From positions 62,001-126,000 of the forward strand of contig NZ_JAICBX010000007.1 in the NCBI RefSeq assembly GCF_019492055.1: a stretch of 64,000 nt of DNA, in the 5' to 3' direction. Of the stretch, positions 15,841 through 26,072 are shown piece after piece. The notes under the pieces are model-generated. The model worked only from the letters and a program-made list of their open reading frames with translations, was not told the DNA's origin and did not search any database. This DNA comes from Flavimaribacter sediminis. Lineage in GTDB: Bacteria; Pseudomonadota; Alphaproteobacteria; Rhizobiales; Rhizobiaceae. Position numbers and translations under genes: made by a program. Every line of letters starts with the position of its first letter. The first letter of the stretch is position 1.

Positions 15841-17471
15841 AGCCCTCCTGTTGCCGGTTTGCGACCGCTGTTTGCGATTATCATCAGTATCAGGCAGACG
15901 AAGCCTAGAATGAGCGCGATTCCGGCTGCGTCGTCGGTCCGGTAGCTGCTCATGCGCTGCAGGAGCAGATAGGGCAGAGTGATGACGTCCTGGCTACCGA
16001 ACAGCGCAATCGCGCCGAGATCGCCAAGTGACAGGGCCATGGCGAAAGCAGCGGCCAGAAAGAAGGCCGTCCGCAAACCGGGCCAGTCCACCAGGAGAAA
16101 TTTTCGCGCTCCGGTAAGGCCGAGCGAAGCGGAGAGACGGCCGGTGCGCGCCATGTGGCTGGCGTGGGCGGGTTCCATAACCCGCATGACAAAAGGAAGC
16201 GCCATCAAGGCATTGACGACGATAATAATGACCGGCGCCAGGCCAAAGATGTCCGTGTGACCGCGCAACAGCACGAACCAGCCGGCGCCGAGCACGATTG
16301 GCGGGGCAAGAAGAATCAGACTGGAGATCGCGCCGACGCCGCTTCGGAAGGCCGTCGCCACATTCGAATGGCGCATGAGCGGCAAGCAGGCGCTTCTTGC
16401 ATTTATCAGCACCGCAGCCATCGCTACGGAAATCAACGCGGCGGTCGCGCCAATGGCGAGACTTGTCACAGCCGCCCGCAAGACGATGTCTTCTCCCGCC
16501 AACCTCACGAGATCGGACGCCAGGCCGGCAGCCGCCACCGAAAGCAGGGGCGACAACAGAAACACGCCGCCGATAACAATCAAACCGTAGTCGCCGAGCA
16601 GTGCGCCAACGCTGTCGCGACCGTATCGCCGCGAAGCGCGACCGTAAACAGGCTCCTCTTCCTGGGGTCTGCCAACAAGGGCGAGAACCGCAAGTAACGC
16701 CCCGGTCATTGAGAGTTGTACAAGAGCCAGCACAACGGCGCGCGGCGGGTCGAAATCGAAGCGCAGCGACTGGTAGATCGCGACCTCGATGGTGGTTGCG
16801 CGTGGTCCCCCGCCCAGCAGCAGAACCAGCGTGAAGCTGGTCACGCACAACATCAGCACGAGGCCTGCGACGCCGGGTATCTGGCCGCGGATCTGCGGCC
16901 ACTCGATAAGCAGGAAGGTTTGGCGCTGGGATAGCCCCAACTGTCCAGCGTTTCTCCAATATTCCGACGGGATCTCCTCAAGACGCGCCAGCAGCAGTCG
17001 GGCTGCCAGCGGCAGGTTGAAGAAGACATGGGCCAGCAGAATTCCTGAAAGTCCGTATATCGAGACCGGTTTCGGCAGACCCAGCGATAGCAACAGGTCG
17101 TTGAGAAGTCCCTGCCGTCCCCAGATTTCTATGATTCCGAGGGCGGCGACAATCGGCGGCAATCCCAGGGGAACCGCCAAAAGCTGGATTAGCAGCCGCC
17201 TTCCGGGGAACTCGGGACGCCTGGCGATCGCGCGCGCGAGCGCGATCGCCGGAACAACGGACAGCAGGGTCGAGGCGACCGCCTGAAAGAGCGTAAACCG
17301 CGCGACCCGCCAGATATAGCCGTCGAACAACGGAGACTGGCTCTGCGACGTCCCGGTCGCCGTCAGCACCAGCGCCAGCGCCGCTGCCCCGACGATAGCC
17401 GTTATGAACAGAAGGACAGCCGCACCGGCTGCGATGCCGAGCGTCGTCTGCCTTCTGTTAAGCAAGCGCAT
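15837..17471 (-). CDS. thiP: Thiamine ABC transporter permease ThiP
   Basis: 544 residues with about twelve hydrophobic segments arranged as two homologous permease halves. Each half holds an EAA-like loop (EYWRNAGQLGLSQRQTFLLIEWPQIR in the first half, ASLGLTGARKFLLVDWPGLR in the second, shown in pieces), the contact site for ThiQ. The length matches ThiP of other proteobacteria. It starts six bases after the thiB stop. Confidence 0.92.
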   Translation of the reverse strand: MRLLNRRQTTLGIAAGAAVLLFITAIVGAAALALVLTATGTSQSQSPLFDGYIWRVARFTLFQAVASTLLSVVPAIALARAIARRPEFPGRRLLIQLLAVPLGLPPIVAALGIIEIWGRQGLLNDLLLSLGLPKPVSIYGLSGILLAHVFFNLPLAARLLLARLEEIPSEYWRNAGQLGLSQRQTFLLIEWPQIRGQIPGVAGLVLMLCVTSFTLVLLLGGGPRATTIEVAIYQSLRFDFDPPRAVVLALVQLSMTGALLAVLALVGRPQEEEPVYGRASRRYGRDSVGALLGDYGLIVIGGVFLLSPLLSVAAAGLASDLVRLAGEDIVLRAAVTSLAIGATAALISVAMAAVLINARSACLPLMRHSNVATAFRSGVGAISSLILLAPPIVLGAGWFVLLRGHTDIFGLAPVIIIVVNALMALPFVMRVMEPAHASHMARTGRLSASLGLTGARKFLLVDWPGLRTAFFLAAAFAMALSLGDLGAIALFGSQDVITLPYLLLQRMSSYRTDDAAGIALILGFVCLILMIIANSGRKPATGGL

Positions 17472-17477
17472 GGTCGG

Positions 17478-18497
17478 TTAACGACTCATGACGGCGAGCC
17501 ACTCGTCGACCCAGGCTTTCCGGTTTTCAGACACGTCTTCCGCGCTGAAGATCAGAGTTTTTGACGGGGTCACGAGTTCACTAAAGGCCGCAGGGAGCGG
17601 CTCCGATATCTTGCCTGCCGGCAGCATCCAGTTGGTGGTGGGAATCGCATTCTGAAAACCGGGTCCGGTCATGAAGCTGAGGAACTGTCGCGCAAGGTCC
17701 TTGTCCGTCGCTGTTTTCAGCATTCCTGCAACTTCGATCTGCAGGTAGTGACCTTCATCGAATGCGGCCGCCTGATACTGATCCGTGTCTTCAGCGATCA
17801 TGTGATAGGCTGGCGATGTGGTGTAGGAAAGCACCATCGGCGCTTCGCCTTTGGTGAAAAGCCCATAGGATTCCGACCATCCGGGCGTAATGGCCAGCAC
17901 GCGATCCTGCAGTTTCGCCCAGGCGTCTGCCGCGTCCTCGCCATAGACCGACTTGATCCAAAGCAGCAAGCCGAGTCCTGGTGTCGATGTACGCGGATCC
18001 TGGATTGCAATCTTCGGCGCATCCGGGCCGCCCTCGACCAGCTCCTTCAGGCTCGTCGGCGGCGAACTGACCGCCTCGGTATCGTAGACGACGGCGAAAT
18101 AGCCATAGTCGAACGGTACGAAAACATCATCAGACCAGCCGCCTGGAACCGACACATCGGAAGTATCGACGCCACTTGGCGCGAACAATCCGGTAGCCTT
18201 CGCTTCGGCGACGAGGTTGGTGTCGAGGCCAAGCACGACGTCTGCTTTCGTTGAATCGCCTTCGAGACGCAAACGGTTGAGCAAAGCGACGCCGTCGGCG
18301 ACGCCGACCCATTCGAGCGTGCAATCGCATTCAGCCTCGAATGCCTCCTTGACTACGGGGCCTGGACCCCAGTCCGCGACAAAGCTCTCATAGGTATAGA
18401 CGGTAAGCGTCTTGTCGCTTGCGCTCGCCGGAGCGGCGGACAGTGTTGCGATTGTGGCCAGGCAGGTGAAAATTGATGATATGTAGCGTTTGCGCAT
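17478..18497 (-). CDS. thiB: Thiamine-binding periplasmic protein ThiB
   Basis: 339 residues from the ATG at 18497, which has AGGAGG at the right spacing; a longer frame runs up into the riboswitch and is not used. A signal peptide ([24 protein letters not shown]) precedes the mature binding protein, which starts [19 protein letters not shown], a typical ThiB/TbpA beginning. The C-terminal [10 protein letters not shown] segment also fits. It captures thiamine, TMP or TPP for ThiP/ThiQ. It is the first gene of thiBPQ. Confidence 0.93.
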   Translation of the reverse strand: MRKRYISSIFTCLATIATLSAAPASASDKTLTVYTYESFVADWGPGPVVKEAFEAECDCTLEWVGVADGVALLNRLRLEGDSTKADVVLGLDTNLVAEAKATGLFAPSGVDTSDVSVPGGWSDDVFVPFDYGYFAVVYDTEAVSSPPTSLKELVEGGPDAPKIAIQDPRTSTPGLGLLLWIKSVYGEDAADAWAKLQDRVLAITPGWSESYGLFTKGEAPMVLSYTTSPAYHMIAEDTDQYQAAAFDEGHYLQIEVAGMLKTATDKDLARQFLSFMTGPGFQNAIPTTNWMLPAGKISEPLPAAFSELVTPSKTLIFSAEDVSENRKAWVDEWLAVMSR

Positions 18498-18549
18498 CTG
18501 CGCCTCCTTGACTGTTATAAACAACGGGAAAAAGGCGCGAATGTTGCGT

Positions 18550-18638
18550 CTAATCCCTACGCCGGTGTTAACCGGATCAGGTTCTACGGGTTGGTTGGTC
18601 CTCTCAGCCGGCCGCGGTCGCGACAGGCACCCCGTTAG
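18550..18638 (-). promoter_or_regulatory. TPP riboswitch (THI element) upstream of thiB
   Basis: On the minus strand the leader shows the conserved blocks in order: ACGGGGTGCC, GGCTGAGAGG, ACCCGTAGAACCTGATCCGG, TTAACACCGGCGTAGGGAT, closed by CTAA/TTAG ends. Binding of TPP should shut off thiBPQ. Downstream, GCGCCT (18533-18538) can pair with AGGCGC (18500-18505), burying the AGGAGG ribosome site (18503-18508), so control is probably at translation initiation; I see no T-run terminator. Confidence 0.95.
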
Positions 18639-18727
18639 AGCGGCTCCACTTGTACTGATCGCCAAAGACGCTGGCAAGAGCCGAAAAAACTGCTAGACGC
18701 TTCACGCACGAGCTTCATAAGAGACCA

Positions 18728-19381
18728 ATGGACGACAATTCCGCATATCTCATTCTTCTCGGTGGAGAGCTTTCCACGACGGATCGGCTGCAGCAGCAGA
18801 TTACCGGCAGACGGGTAATCGCGGCCGATAGCGGCATGCGACACGCCCGCATGCTCGGTGTTGAGCCCGATATCTGGGTGGGTGATTTCGATTCGGCGAC
18901 TGCCGATCTCAAGCAAGATTGGCGTCACGTGGAGCGGATCCCGTTTCCGGCGGAAAAAAACCTCACCGATGGCGAAATCGCGGTCGAGGAAGCGCTGACG
19001 CGCGGCGCCCGAAATCTTGTTCTCGCCGGATCGCTGGCCGGCGAGCGCAGCGATCATGCCTTGCTTCATATGACCTATGCCTGTTCGCTGGCGCAAAGCG
19101 GCCTGGAAGTTCATTTGACTTCCGGCGAGGAAGAAGCATGGCCGCTCTTGGCAGGCTCCCGCAGCTTCGAGTTGCCTGCCTCGTCGTTGTTCTCGATCGT
19201 CAATTTCACGCCTGTTCAGGGCCTCCATATTGAAGGCGCGCGCTATCCGCTCACCAATCACGAACTCGCTTTCGGGTCCTCACGCACCTTGTCGAATGTC
19301 GCCGAGGGTTGCGTGACGATCACCATGGGCTCGGGTTCGGCGATCCTGGTCGCGCGGCCCTATGACCTTTCGGGACGGTGA
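18728..19381 (+). CDS. thiN: Thiamine pyrophosphokinase
   Basis: 217 residues. It converts thiamine and ATP to TPP and AMP. Conserved positions include AADSGMRHA (about 37-45), the metal-binding GDFDSA (about 58-63) and the KNLTDGEIAVEEAL segment. The C-terminal beta domain with TLSNVA and ITMGSGSAILV fits the TPK vitamin-binding domain. It is divergent from thiBPQ and so pairs uptake with activation of thiamine. The next gene, an ABC-F ATPase, follows after six bases. Confidence 0.9.
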   Translation: MDDNSAYLILLGGELSTTDRLQQQITGRRVIAADSGMRHARMLGVEPDIWVGDFDSATADLKQDWRHVERIPFPAEKNLTDGEIAVEEALTRGARNLVLAGSLAGERSDHALLHMTYACSLAQSGLEVHLTSGEEEAWPLLAGSRSFELPASSLFSIVNFTPVQGLHIEGARYPLTNHELAFGSSRTLSNVAEGCVTITMGSGSAILVARPYDLSGR

Positions 19382-19387
19382 CTCCAG

Positions 19388-21202
19388 ATGGCGCCGCCAA
19401 TCATAAAACTTGATGATATTCACCTGACTTTCGGCGGAACGCCCCTGCTCGACGGCGCCGACTTGCAGGTCGAACCGGAAGACCGGATTTGTCTTGTCGG
19501 CCGAAATGGCTCCGGCAAGTCGACGCTGATGAAAATCGCCGCTGGACTAGTCGAAGCCCAGTCGGGAGAGATATTCCGCCATCCCAAAGCAACAGTGCGC
19601 TATCTTGAACAGGCGCCGGATTTCACCGGCTTCGACACGGTGCGCGCCTATGCCATGGCCGGCCTTGCGCCCGGCGATGACGAGCATCGCGTCGATTATC
19701 TTCTCGAACATCTGGACCTGAGCGGAGATGAGGATCCTGCAAAAGCATCCGGCGGTGAAGCGCGCCGCGCGGCGCTGGCGCGGGTGCTCGCCCCCCGGCC
19801 TGATGTGCTGCTTCTGGACGAGCCGACCAACCATCTTGATCTGCCAACCATTGAATGGCTGGAAAAGGAACTGCGTGCGTTTCGCGGCGCGCTGGTCGTT
19901 ATTTCGCATGACCGGCAGTTTCTGAAATCCGTGTCGCGGGCGACCGTCTGGATCGATCGCGGCAGGACGCGCCGTCTCGAAAAGGGTTTCGAGGCTTTCG
20001 AAGACTGGCAGAACGAGGTTCTGGAGGAAGAAGAGCGCGCCCAGCACAAGTTGGGCCGCGCGATCGTGCGCGAGGAACATTGGCTGCGTTACGGCGTGAC
20101 AGCGCGGCGCAAACGCAACATGCGACGGCTCGGCGAACTGCATGCCATGCGGGAGCGTCACCAGAGCCATCGCGGACCGACCGGGCAGGCAAAATTGCAG
20201 GCCTCGGATGCGAAGGATTCCGGAAAGCTGGTGATTGAGGCCGAAGGACTTGAAAAGCGTTATAACGGCCGTCCGGTCATTGACGATTTCTCCCTGCGCG
20301 TTCATCGCGGAGATCGTATCGGCCTCATCGGTCCGAACGGCGCGGGCAAGACAACCCTGCTGAAATTGCTCACAGGCCAGTTGCAGCCGGACGCCGGCGC
20401 GCTGCGGCTCGGAACCAATCTCGAAATCGCAATTCTCGACCAGAAGCGGGAGGATCTCGATCCGCAGATGTCGCTCGAAATGTTCCTGACGGACGGCCGC
20501 GGAAACAATCTCGTCGTCAATGGCGAACAGAAACATGTGACAGGCTACATGAAGGACTTCCTGTTCCAGCCGGAGCAGGCGCGCACGCCGATACGTGAAT
20601 TGTCGGGCGGCGAGAAGGCGCGATTGCTGCTTGCCAAGATGCTTGCGCGCCCCGCCAATCTGATCGTGCTGGACGAGCCGACCAACGACCTCGACATGGA
20701 GACGCTCGACCTGCTGCAGGAACTGGTCGCCGGGTTCGCGGGCACTGTTATCCTGGTGAGCCATGACAGGGATTTTCTCGACCGCACGGTGACTTCGGTC
20801 ATCGCGCCGGCGCAGATGGAAGCGCCGGACGGTCGATGGATAAGCTATGCGGGCGGCTATACCGATATGCTCGCCCAAAGGCGGGAACAGGAGGTCCGGT
20901 CAAAACCGTCGCCTGCGGAATCCTCGTCTGCCGCCGTGGCCACGAAGGCGTCCTCCCGCGAGCGCAAACTTTCCTACAAGCAGAAATTCGCTCTGGAGAC
21001 GTTGCCCGGCAAGATCGCAGAGGCGGAACAGAAAGCCGGTGAGCTGGAAGACCTGATGGCCGATCCGGATCTTTTCGCCCGCGACCCGGAATCGTTCAAT
21101 CGCGCTGCGGAAGACCTTGCTTCTCTCAGGGGCAAACTGGAGGCTATGGAGGAGGAGTGGCTGGAGCTTGAGATGCTGCGCGAGGAAATTGAAGCGGGAT
21201 GA
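19388..21202 (+). CDS. ABC-F family ATPase (Uup-like)
   Basis: 604 residues with two ATP-binding cassettes and no membrane segment. Cassette 1 has GRNGSGKST and a signature KASGGEARRAALARVLA; cassette 2 has GPNGAGKTT and RELSGGEKARLLLAKMLA; both have LDEPTN(H/D)LD Walker B motifs. The linker at about 205-260 is the arm plus P-site-tRNA-interaction motif of ABC-F proteins. The C terminus (about 515-600) is a coiled coil like the DNA-binding tail of Uup. ABC-F proteins act on the ribosome; Uup is also linked to transposon excision. The gene probably shares a transcript with thiN. Confidence 0.88.
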   Translation: MAPPIIKLDDIHLTFGGTPLLDGADLQVEPEDRICLVGRNGSGKSTLMKIAAGLVEAQSGEIFRHPKATVRYLEQAPDFTGFDTVRAYAMAGLAPGDDEHRVDYLLEHLDLSGDEDPAKASGGEARRAALARVLAPRPDVLLLDEPTNHLDLPTIEWLEKELRAFRGALVVISHDRQFLKSVSRATVWIDRGRTRRLEKGFEAFEDWQNEVLEEEERAQHKLGRAIVREEHWLRYGVTARRKRNMRRLGELHAMRERHQSHRGPTGQAKLQASDAKDSGKLVIEAEGLEKRYNGRPVIDDFSLRVHRGDRIGLIGPNGAGKTTLLKLLTGQLQPDAGALRLGTNLEIAILDQKREDLDPQMSLEMFLTDGRGNNLVVNGEQKHVTGYMKDFLFQPEQARTPIRELSGGEKARLLLAKMLARPANLIVLDEPTNDLDMETLDLLQELVAGFAGTVILVSHDRDFLDRTVTSVIAPAQMEAPDGRWISYAGGYTDMLAQRREQEVRSKPSPAESSSAAVATKASSRERKLSYKQKFALETLPGKIAEAEQKAGELEDLMADPDLFARDPESFNRAAEDLASLRGKLEAMEEEWLELEMLREEIEAG

Positions 21203-21361
21203 TCCCTTGAAACGAAGGGATCGACCAGTATAGTGCGAGCAAATCGACATCGCCGGACTGACATTTCTCACAATGTATTCGCGCCACAAGTGAGAGCGCT
21301 TGCCGCTTGACCGCCTGTATCGCCCGGTTAAACAGACAACCCGAACAGGAATTGCACAACG

Positions 21362-22411
21362 ATGCATGCGAATATCGAGGCTATGGCCGGCGAGAGAATA
21401 CTGATCCTCGACGGCGCGATGGGCACCATGATCCAGGAGAGAAAACCGGACGAGGCGACCTATCGCGGCGATCGGTTTCGCGATCACCCGACTGATTTGG
21501 CGGGCAACAACGAACTATTGAGTCTGACGCAGCCCGAAATGATCACCGATATCCATCGGGCCTTCATCGAAGCCGGAGCCGATATCATCTGCACCAACAC
21601 TTTCTCGGCGAGCCGGATCAGCCAGGCGGACTACGATCTGCAGGAAATTTGCGTCGAACTGAACCTCGCCTCCACCGAATGCGCGCGCAAGGCGGTCGAA
21701 AGCGTAGACCGGCCGGTGTGGATCGCCGGCGCCATCGGGCCGACCAACCAGACGGCGAGCATTTCGCCTGACGTCAACGACCCGGGCATGCGGAAGGTCA
21801 CATTCGACGATCTTGCGCTGGCCTATGGCGAGGCGGCGAAGGCGCTAATCGAAGGCGGAGTGGACCTTATCCTGATCGAAACCATTTTCGACACGCTCAA
21901 CGCGAAGGCGGCCGTCTATGCGTTGGAAACGTTGCGTGACGAAGGCGTCGCTGTTCCTCCGCTGATGATTTCCGGCACGATCACTGACCGCTCCGGTCGT
22001 ACATTGACTGGCCAGACGCCGGAAGCGTTCTGGATTTCGCTAAGCCATGCAAAACCGTTCTCCGTCGGGCTCAACTGTGCGCTCGGCGCCGCCGAAATGC
22101 GGCCGCATATTCGGGCGCTTTCGGATATCGCCGACACCCGGATCTGCGCATACCCCAATGCCGGGCTGCCGAACGAGATGGGCGGCTATGACGAACGTCC
22201 GGAGGAGACCGCGGCCTATCTTGGCGCATGGGCGGACGCGGGCCTTGTCAACATCGTAGGCGGTTGCTGCGGAACCACCCCGGATCATATCCGCGCCATC
22301 GCCGAGGCGGTGCGTGGCAAGGCGCCGCGCAACGTTCCGCGTTTTCACCCGCGGTTGCGGCTCTCGGGCCTCGAAATGTTTGAGGCCGATCGCGAAGAGG
22401 CCGCGGCATGA
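21362..22411 (+). CDS. metH: Methionine synthase, homocysteine-binding subunit (split MetH, N part)
   Basis: 349 residues corresponding to the first (homocysteine S-methyltransferase) domain of cobalamin-dependent Met[11 protein letters not shown] at the start, zinc-binding cysteines in VGLNCALG and in [12 protein letters not shown]. The usual single MetH polypeptide has about 1,230 residues; here the chain ends in the linker after the homocysteine domain. The stop overlaps the next start by four bases (ATGA), so the subunits should be made in equal amounts. The start at 21362 has only a weak CAGGA upstream; the ATG at 21386 is an alternative. Split MetH occurs in some other proteobacteria. 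Confidence 0.92.
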   Translation: MHANIEAMAGERILILDGAMGTMIQERKPDEATYRGDRFRDHPTDLAGNNELLSLTQPEMITDIHRAFIEAGADIICTNTFSASRISQADYDLQEICVELNLASTECARKAVESVDRPVWIAGAIGPTNQTASISPDVNDPGMRKVTFDDLALAYGEAAKALIEGGVDLILIETIFDTLNAKAAVYALETLRDEGVAVPPLMISGTITDRSGRTLTGQTPEAFWISLSHAKPFSVGLNCALGAAEMRPHIRALSDIADTRICAYPNAGLPNEMGGYDERPEETAAYLGAWADAGLVNIVGGCCGTTPDHIRAIAEAVRGKAPRNVPRFHPRLRLSGLEMFEADREEAAA

Positions 22412-25065
22412 ACGTCGCCACTTTCATCAATATCGGTGAACGCACCAACGTTACAGGATCGGCGAAATTCAAGAAGCTGATCATGGAAGGCGACTACGCG
22501 GCCGGCCTTGAGGTCGCAAGGAGTCAGGTCGAGAACGGTGCCCAGATCATCGACGTCAACATGGACGAGGGTCTGCTCGAGAGCGAACAGGCGATGACGA
22601 CCTTCCTCAATCTCATCGCCTCCGAACCGGACATCTCGCGGGTTCCGGTGATGATCGACAGTTCCAAATGGTCTGTCATCGAGGCTGGGCTGAAATGCAC
22701 CCAGGGCAAATCCGTCGTCAATTCGATCAGCCTGAAGGAAGGCGAAGAGCCGTTTCTCGAACAGGCGCGGATCATCCGGCGCTACGGCGCGGCAGTGGTC
22801 GTCATGGCCTTCGACGAGGACGGTCAGGCCGAAACCGCCGGGCACAAGTTCAGAATTTGCGAAAGATCCTATCGGCTTCTGACGGAAAAGGCCGGATTCA
22901 GTCCGGCCGATATCATCTTCGACCCCAATATCTTTGCCGTCGCAACCGGGATCGAAGAACACAATAATTACGCGGTCGCTTTCATCGAGGCGACGAAGAT
23001 GATCAAGGAACGGCTGCCCTACGCCCATGTGTCGGGAGGATTGTCGAATATTTCCTTTTCGTTCCGCGGCAACAATCCGGTGCGCGAGGCGATGCATTCG
23101 GTGTTCCTTTATCATGCGATCCGGGCCGGTCTCGACATGGCGATTGTCAACGCCGGCCAGATCACCGTCTATGACGATATTCCGGAAGAGCTGCGCGAGC
23201 ATGTCGAAGACGTGCTGCTCAATCGCCGTGACGATGCGACCGAGCGCCTGTTGGCGATCGCCGACAATTATCGCGGGTCCGGCGAAGCGCAAAAGAAGGC
23301 TGATCCGAAATGGCGCGAGGCGCCGGTTGAAGAGCGGCTGCGTCACGCGCTCGTCCACGGCATTACCGAATTCGTCGTTGACGACACGGAGGAATGCCGC
23401 CAGCGCGCCGAAAAACCCCTCGACGTGATCGAGGGGCCGCTGATGGAGGGCATGAACGTCGTTGGCGACCTGTTTGGCGCGGGCAAGATGTTTTTGCCAC
23501 AAGTGGTAAAATCCGCGCGCGTGATGAAGGCCGCCGTCGCCCATCTTATCCCCTTCATGGAGGAAGAGAAAAAACGCAGCGGCGACACGAGCGCGAAAGG
23601 CCGGATCCTGATGGCGACCGTCAAGGGCGACGTCCACGATATCGGCAAGAACATCGTCGGCGTTGTCCTCCAGTGCAACAACTACGACGTGGTTGATCTC
23701 GGCGTCATGGTGCCGACGGAAGACATTCTGGAAAAGGCGCGCGAAGAAAAGGTCGACATTATCGGCCTGTCAGGTCTCATCACGCCCTCGCTCGACCGCA
23801 TGGTCGACGTCGCCTCCGAAATGAAACGGGCTGGCTTCGACCTGCCGTTGCTGATCGGCGGGGCAACGACATCGAAGAAACACACCGCTCTGAAGATTGC
23901 GCCGGAATATGATCACGGAGTCCTTCACGTCGACGACGCTTCCAAGGCGGTTGGCGTTGTGTCCCGGCTCCTGTCCAGGACGGCGCGACCCGATCTGCTT
24001 GCAGAAGTTGCGGCCGATCAGGAAAAGATGCGTGGCAGCGGCTCGAAGGAAAAGGCCCGTCCGGTTATTTCCATCGCCCAGGCGCGCGCCAACAAATTCG
24101 ATGGCGGTTTCGACAGCTATTCGCCACCGAAACCCAATGTCGCCGGTCTGCAGGTCTTCGACAATATTCCCGTCGACGACATTGCGCCCTTTATCGACTG
24201 GACGCCTTTCTTCCAGACCTGGGAGATGTCCGGCGGCTTCCCGGCCATTCTCGATGATCCGGACAAGGGCCCGGCCGCGCGCGATCTTTATGACAACGCG
24301 CAGGCGATGCTGAAGCGCGTCGGCAACTGGTTTCATCCGAAGGCTGTCATCGGTCTCTGGCCGGCCAATTCCGAGGGGGACGACATCACCGTGTGGGCGA
24401 GCGAAGCGCGCGACAGGCCGCAGGCCCGTTTCAGCATGCTGCGGCAGCAGGGTCGCAAATCGCGCGACCGTCCGAATCTCTGCCTGTCGGATTTCATCGC
24501 GCCCATAGGCGCGCCCGACTGGCTGGGCGGCTTTGCCGTGACCGCCGGACCGGAAGTCCACGAGATCGCCAATCGCTTCAAGGAAGAAGGAAACGACTAC
24601 GATTCGATCATGGTTCAGGCGCTCGGCGATCGCCTCGCGGAGGCGCTGGCCGAAGCCATGCACGCCCGAGTGCGCAAGGAACTGTGGGGTTACGCGCCCG
24701 AGGAGACCATGTCCAACAACGAGCTGATATCCGAATCCTATCGCGGTATTCGGCCGGCGCCTGGCTATCCGGCGTGCCCGGATCATACCGGCAAGCGGGT
24801 GTTGTTCGACCTGCTGCAGGCGCCGAAGCATGTGGGCATCGAGCTTACGGAGTCTTGCGCCATGTGGCCGGCGGCCTCCGTCTCCGGTCTCTACTTTGCA
24901 CATCCCGGATCGTCCTATTTCGGCGTTGGCCGGATTGGCGAAGATCAGGTCGAAGACTATGCGAGACGCAGGGGCGTCACGGTTACAGAAGCCGAGACCT
25001 GGCTGTCGCCGTCGCTCGCTTATGACGCAGGCGCCCGCGCCGCGGAACTGAAAAAGACGGCGTGA
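22408..25065 (+). CDS. metH: Methionine synthase, folate/cobalamin/activation subunit (split MetH, C part)
   Basis: 885 residues holding the remaining MetH modules in order: pterin-binding domain (about 1-280, [15 protein letters not shown] near the start), cobalamin cap (about 300-395), the B12-binding domain with the axial ligand His410 in [13 protein letters not shown], and the SAM-dependent reactivation domain (about 570-885, with [16 protein letters not shown]). It transfers methyl from 5-methyl-THF through cobalamin to homocysteine bound by the partner subunit. Nothing needed for catalysis appears missing when both chains are counted. Confidence 0.93.
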   Translation: MNVATFINIGERTNVTGSAKFKKLIMEGDYAAGLEVARSQVENGAQIIDVNMDEGLLESEQAMTTFLNLIASEPDISRVPVMIDSSKWSVIEAGLKCTQGKSVVNSISLKEGEEPFLEQARIIRRYGAAVVVMAFDEDGQAETAGHKFRICERSYRLLTEKAGFSPADIIFDPNIFAVATGIEEHNNYAVAFIEATKMIKERLPYAHVSGGLSNISFSFRGNNPVREAMHSVFLYHAIRAGLDMAIVNAGQITVYDDIPEELREHVEDVLLNRRDDATERLLAIADNYRGSGEAQKKADPKWREAPVEERLRHALVHGITEFVVDDTEECRQRAEKPLDVIEGPLMEGMNVVGDLFGAGKMFLPQVVKSARVMKAAVAHLIPFMEEEKKRSGDTSAKGRILMATVKGDVHDIGKNIVGVVLQCNNYDVVDLGVMVPTEDILEKAREEKVDIIGLSGLITPSLDRMVDVASEMKRAGFDLPLLIGGATTSKKHTALKIAPEYDHGVLHVDDASKAVGVVSRLLSRTARPDLLAEVAADQEKMRGSGSKEKARPVISIAQARANKFDGGFDSYSPPKPNVAGLQVFDNIPVDDIAPFIDWTPFFQTWEMSGGFPAILDDPDKGPAARDLYDNAQAMLKRVGNWFHPKAVIGLWPANSEGDDITVWASEARDRPQARFSMLRQQGRKSRDRPNLCLSDFIAPIGAPDWLGGFAVTAGPEVHEIANRFKEEGNDYDSIMVQALGDRLAEALAEAMHARVRKELWGYAPEETMSNNELISESYRGIRPAPGYPACPDHTGKRVLFDLLQAPKHVGIELTESCAMWPAASVSGLYFAHPGSSYFGVGRIGEDQVEDYARRRGVTVTEAETWLSPSLAYDAGARAAELKKTA

Positions 25066-25183
25066 AAAGTCGCGTAACGGAGTGATCGTGAAGCGAATGA
25101 GGCCGATTTGTGCCATCAAATGCTTCCAATTGAGATCGGCACACTCTAATGTCCCGCCCGTTTGATAGGAGATTGTAGGGAAT

Positions 25184-26026
25184 ATGCGTTTCGAGGGTAC
25201 TGACGCCTATGTCGCCGAGAAGGATCTGACCGTAGCCGTCAATGCGGCGATCACGCTGGAGCGGCCGCTGCTTGTCAAGGGCGAACCCGGAACCGGCAAG
25301 ACCGAACTCGCGAAGCAGGTTGCGGCGGCGCTGGATCTGGACCTGCTGGAATGGCACGTCAAATCCACCACCAAGGCGCAGCAGGGTCTCTACGAATATG
25401 ACGCCGTTTCCCGCCTGCGCGACAGCCAGCTCGGCGACGAGCGCTTCAATGACGTGCGCAATTACATTCGCCGCGGCAAGCTGTGGGAGGCGTTCACAGC
25501 CGAAAACCGCGTGGTGCTTTTGATCGACGAGATCGACAAGGCGGATATCGAGTTCCCGAACGATCTGCTTCAGGAACTCGACAAGATGGAGTTCTATGTC
25601 TACGAGACGGGCGAAACGGTGCGCGCGAAACAGAGGCCGATCGTCATTATTACGTCGAACAATGAGAAGGAATTGCCGGACGCCTTTCTGCGGCGTTGTT
25701 TCTTCCATTATATCAAATTCCCGGAAGCCGAGACGCTGATGCGGATCGTCGATGTCCACTATCCCGGCATCAAGCAGGATCTCGTGCGCGCGGCGCTCAC
25801 ACAGTTCTACGAGATTCGCGAGGTCACCGGCCTGAAGAAGAAGCCATCGACATCCGAAGCGCTGGACTGGATTCGCCTGCTGGTTTCCGACGACGTTTCG
25901 CCCGCCGATCTTCGGGGAAACGCTACGAATGCCTTGCCGAAACTGCACGGAGCGCTCCTCAAGAACGAACAGGACGTTCATCTGTTCGAGCGACTGGCTT
26001 TCATGGCGCGGAGAAACGGCGGCTAG
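25184..26026 (+). CDS. MoxR-family AAA+ ATPase
   Basis: 280 residues with Walker A KGEPGTGKTELA, Walker B VVLLIDEIDKAD, sensor 1 IITSNNEKELPDAF and an arginine finger at FLRRCFF. MoxR proteins work as chaperones that insert metals or assemble complexes together with VWA-domain partners. The VWA gene at 27005 is the expected partner, but metA lies between them. TAGGGA precedes the ATG. Confidence 0.9.
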   Translation: MRFEGTDAYVAEKDLTVAVNAAITLERPLLVKGEPGTGKTELAKQVAAALDLDLLEWHVKSTTKAQQGLYEYDAVSRLRDSQLGDERFNDVRNYIRRGKLWEAFTAENRVVLLIDEIDKADIEFPNDLLQELDKMEFYVYETGETVRAKQRPIVIITSNNEKELPDAFLRRCFFHYIKFPEAETLMRIVDVHYPGIKQDLVRAALTQFYEIREVTGLKKKPSTSEALDWIRLLVSDDVSPADLRGNATNALPKLHGALLKNEQDVHLFERLAFMARRNGG

Positions 26027-26072
26027 CATAGCCGATTTGCCGCAAATCCGTTCCTGCTGATCGAGACGACCG

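Noticed and set aside
17478-18677. Longer thiB with 60 extra N-terminal residues
   Set aside because: The extension is translated TPP riboswitch; the ATG at 18497 has AGGAGG and is followed directly by a signal peptide.
21203-21361. Possible SAM-II or SAH riboswitch before metH (GGTTAAACAGAC looked suggestive)
   Set aside because: The remaining conserved blocks and pairing of either class are not present; only a weak CCTGT/ACAGG pairing was found.
22345-23637. 430-codon open frame opposite metH
   Set aside because: Antisense shadow; amino-acid composition is biased toward R, D, H and V, and no motif is seen.
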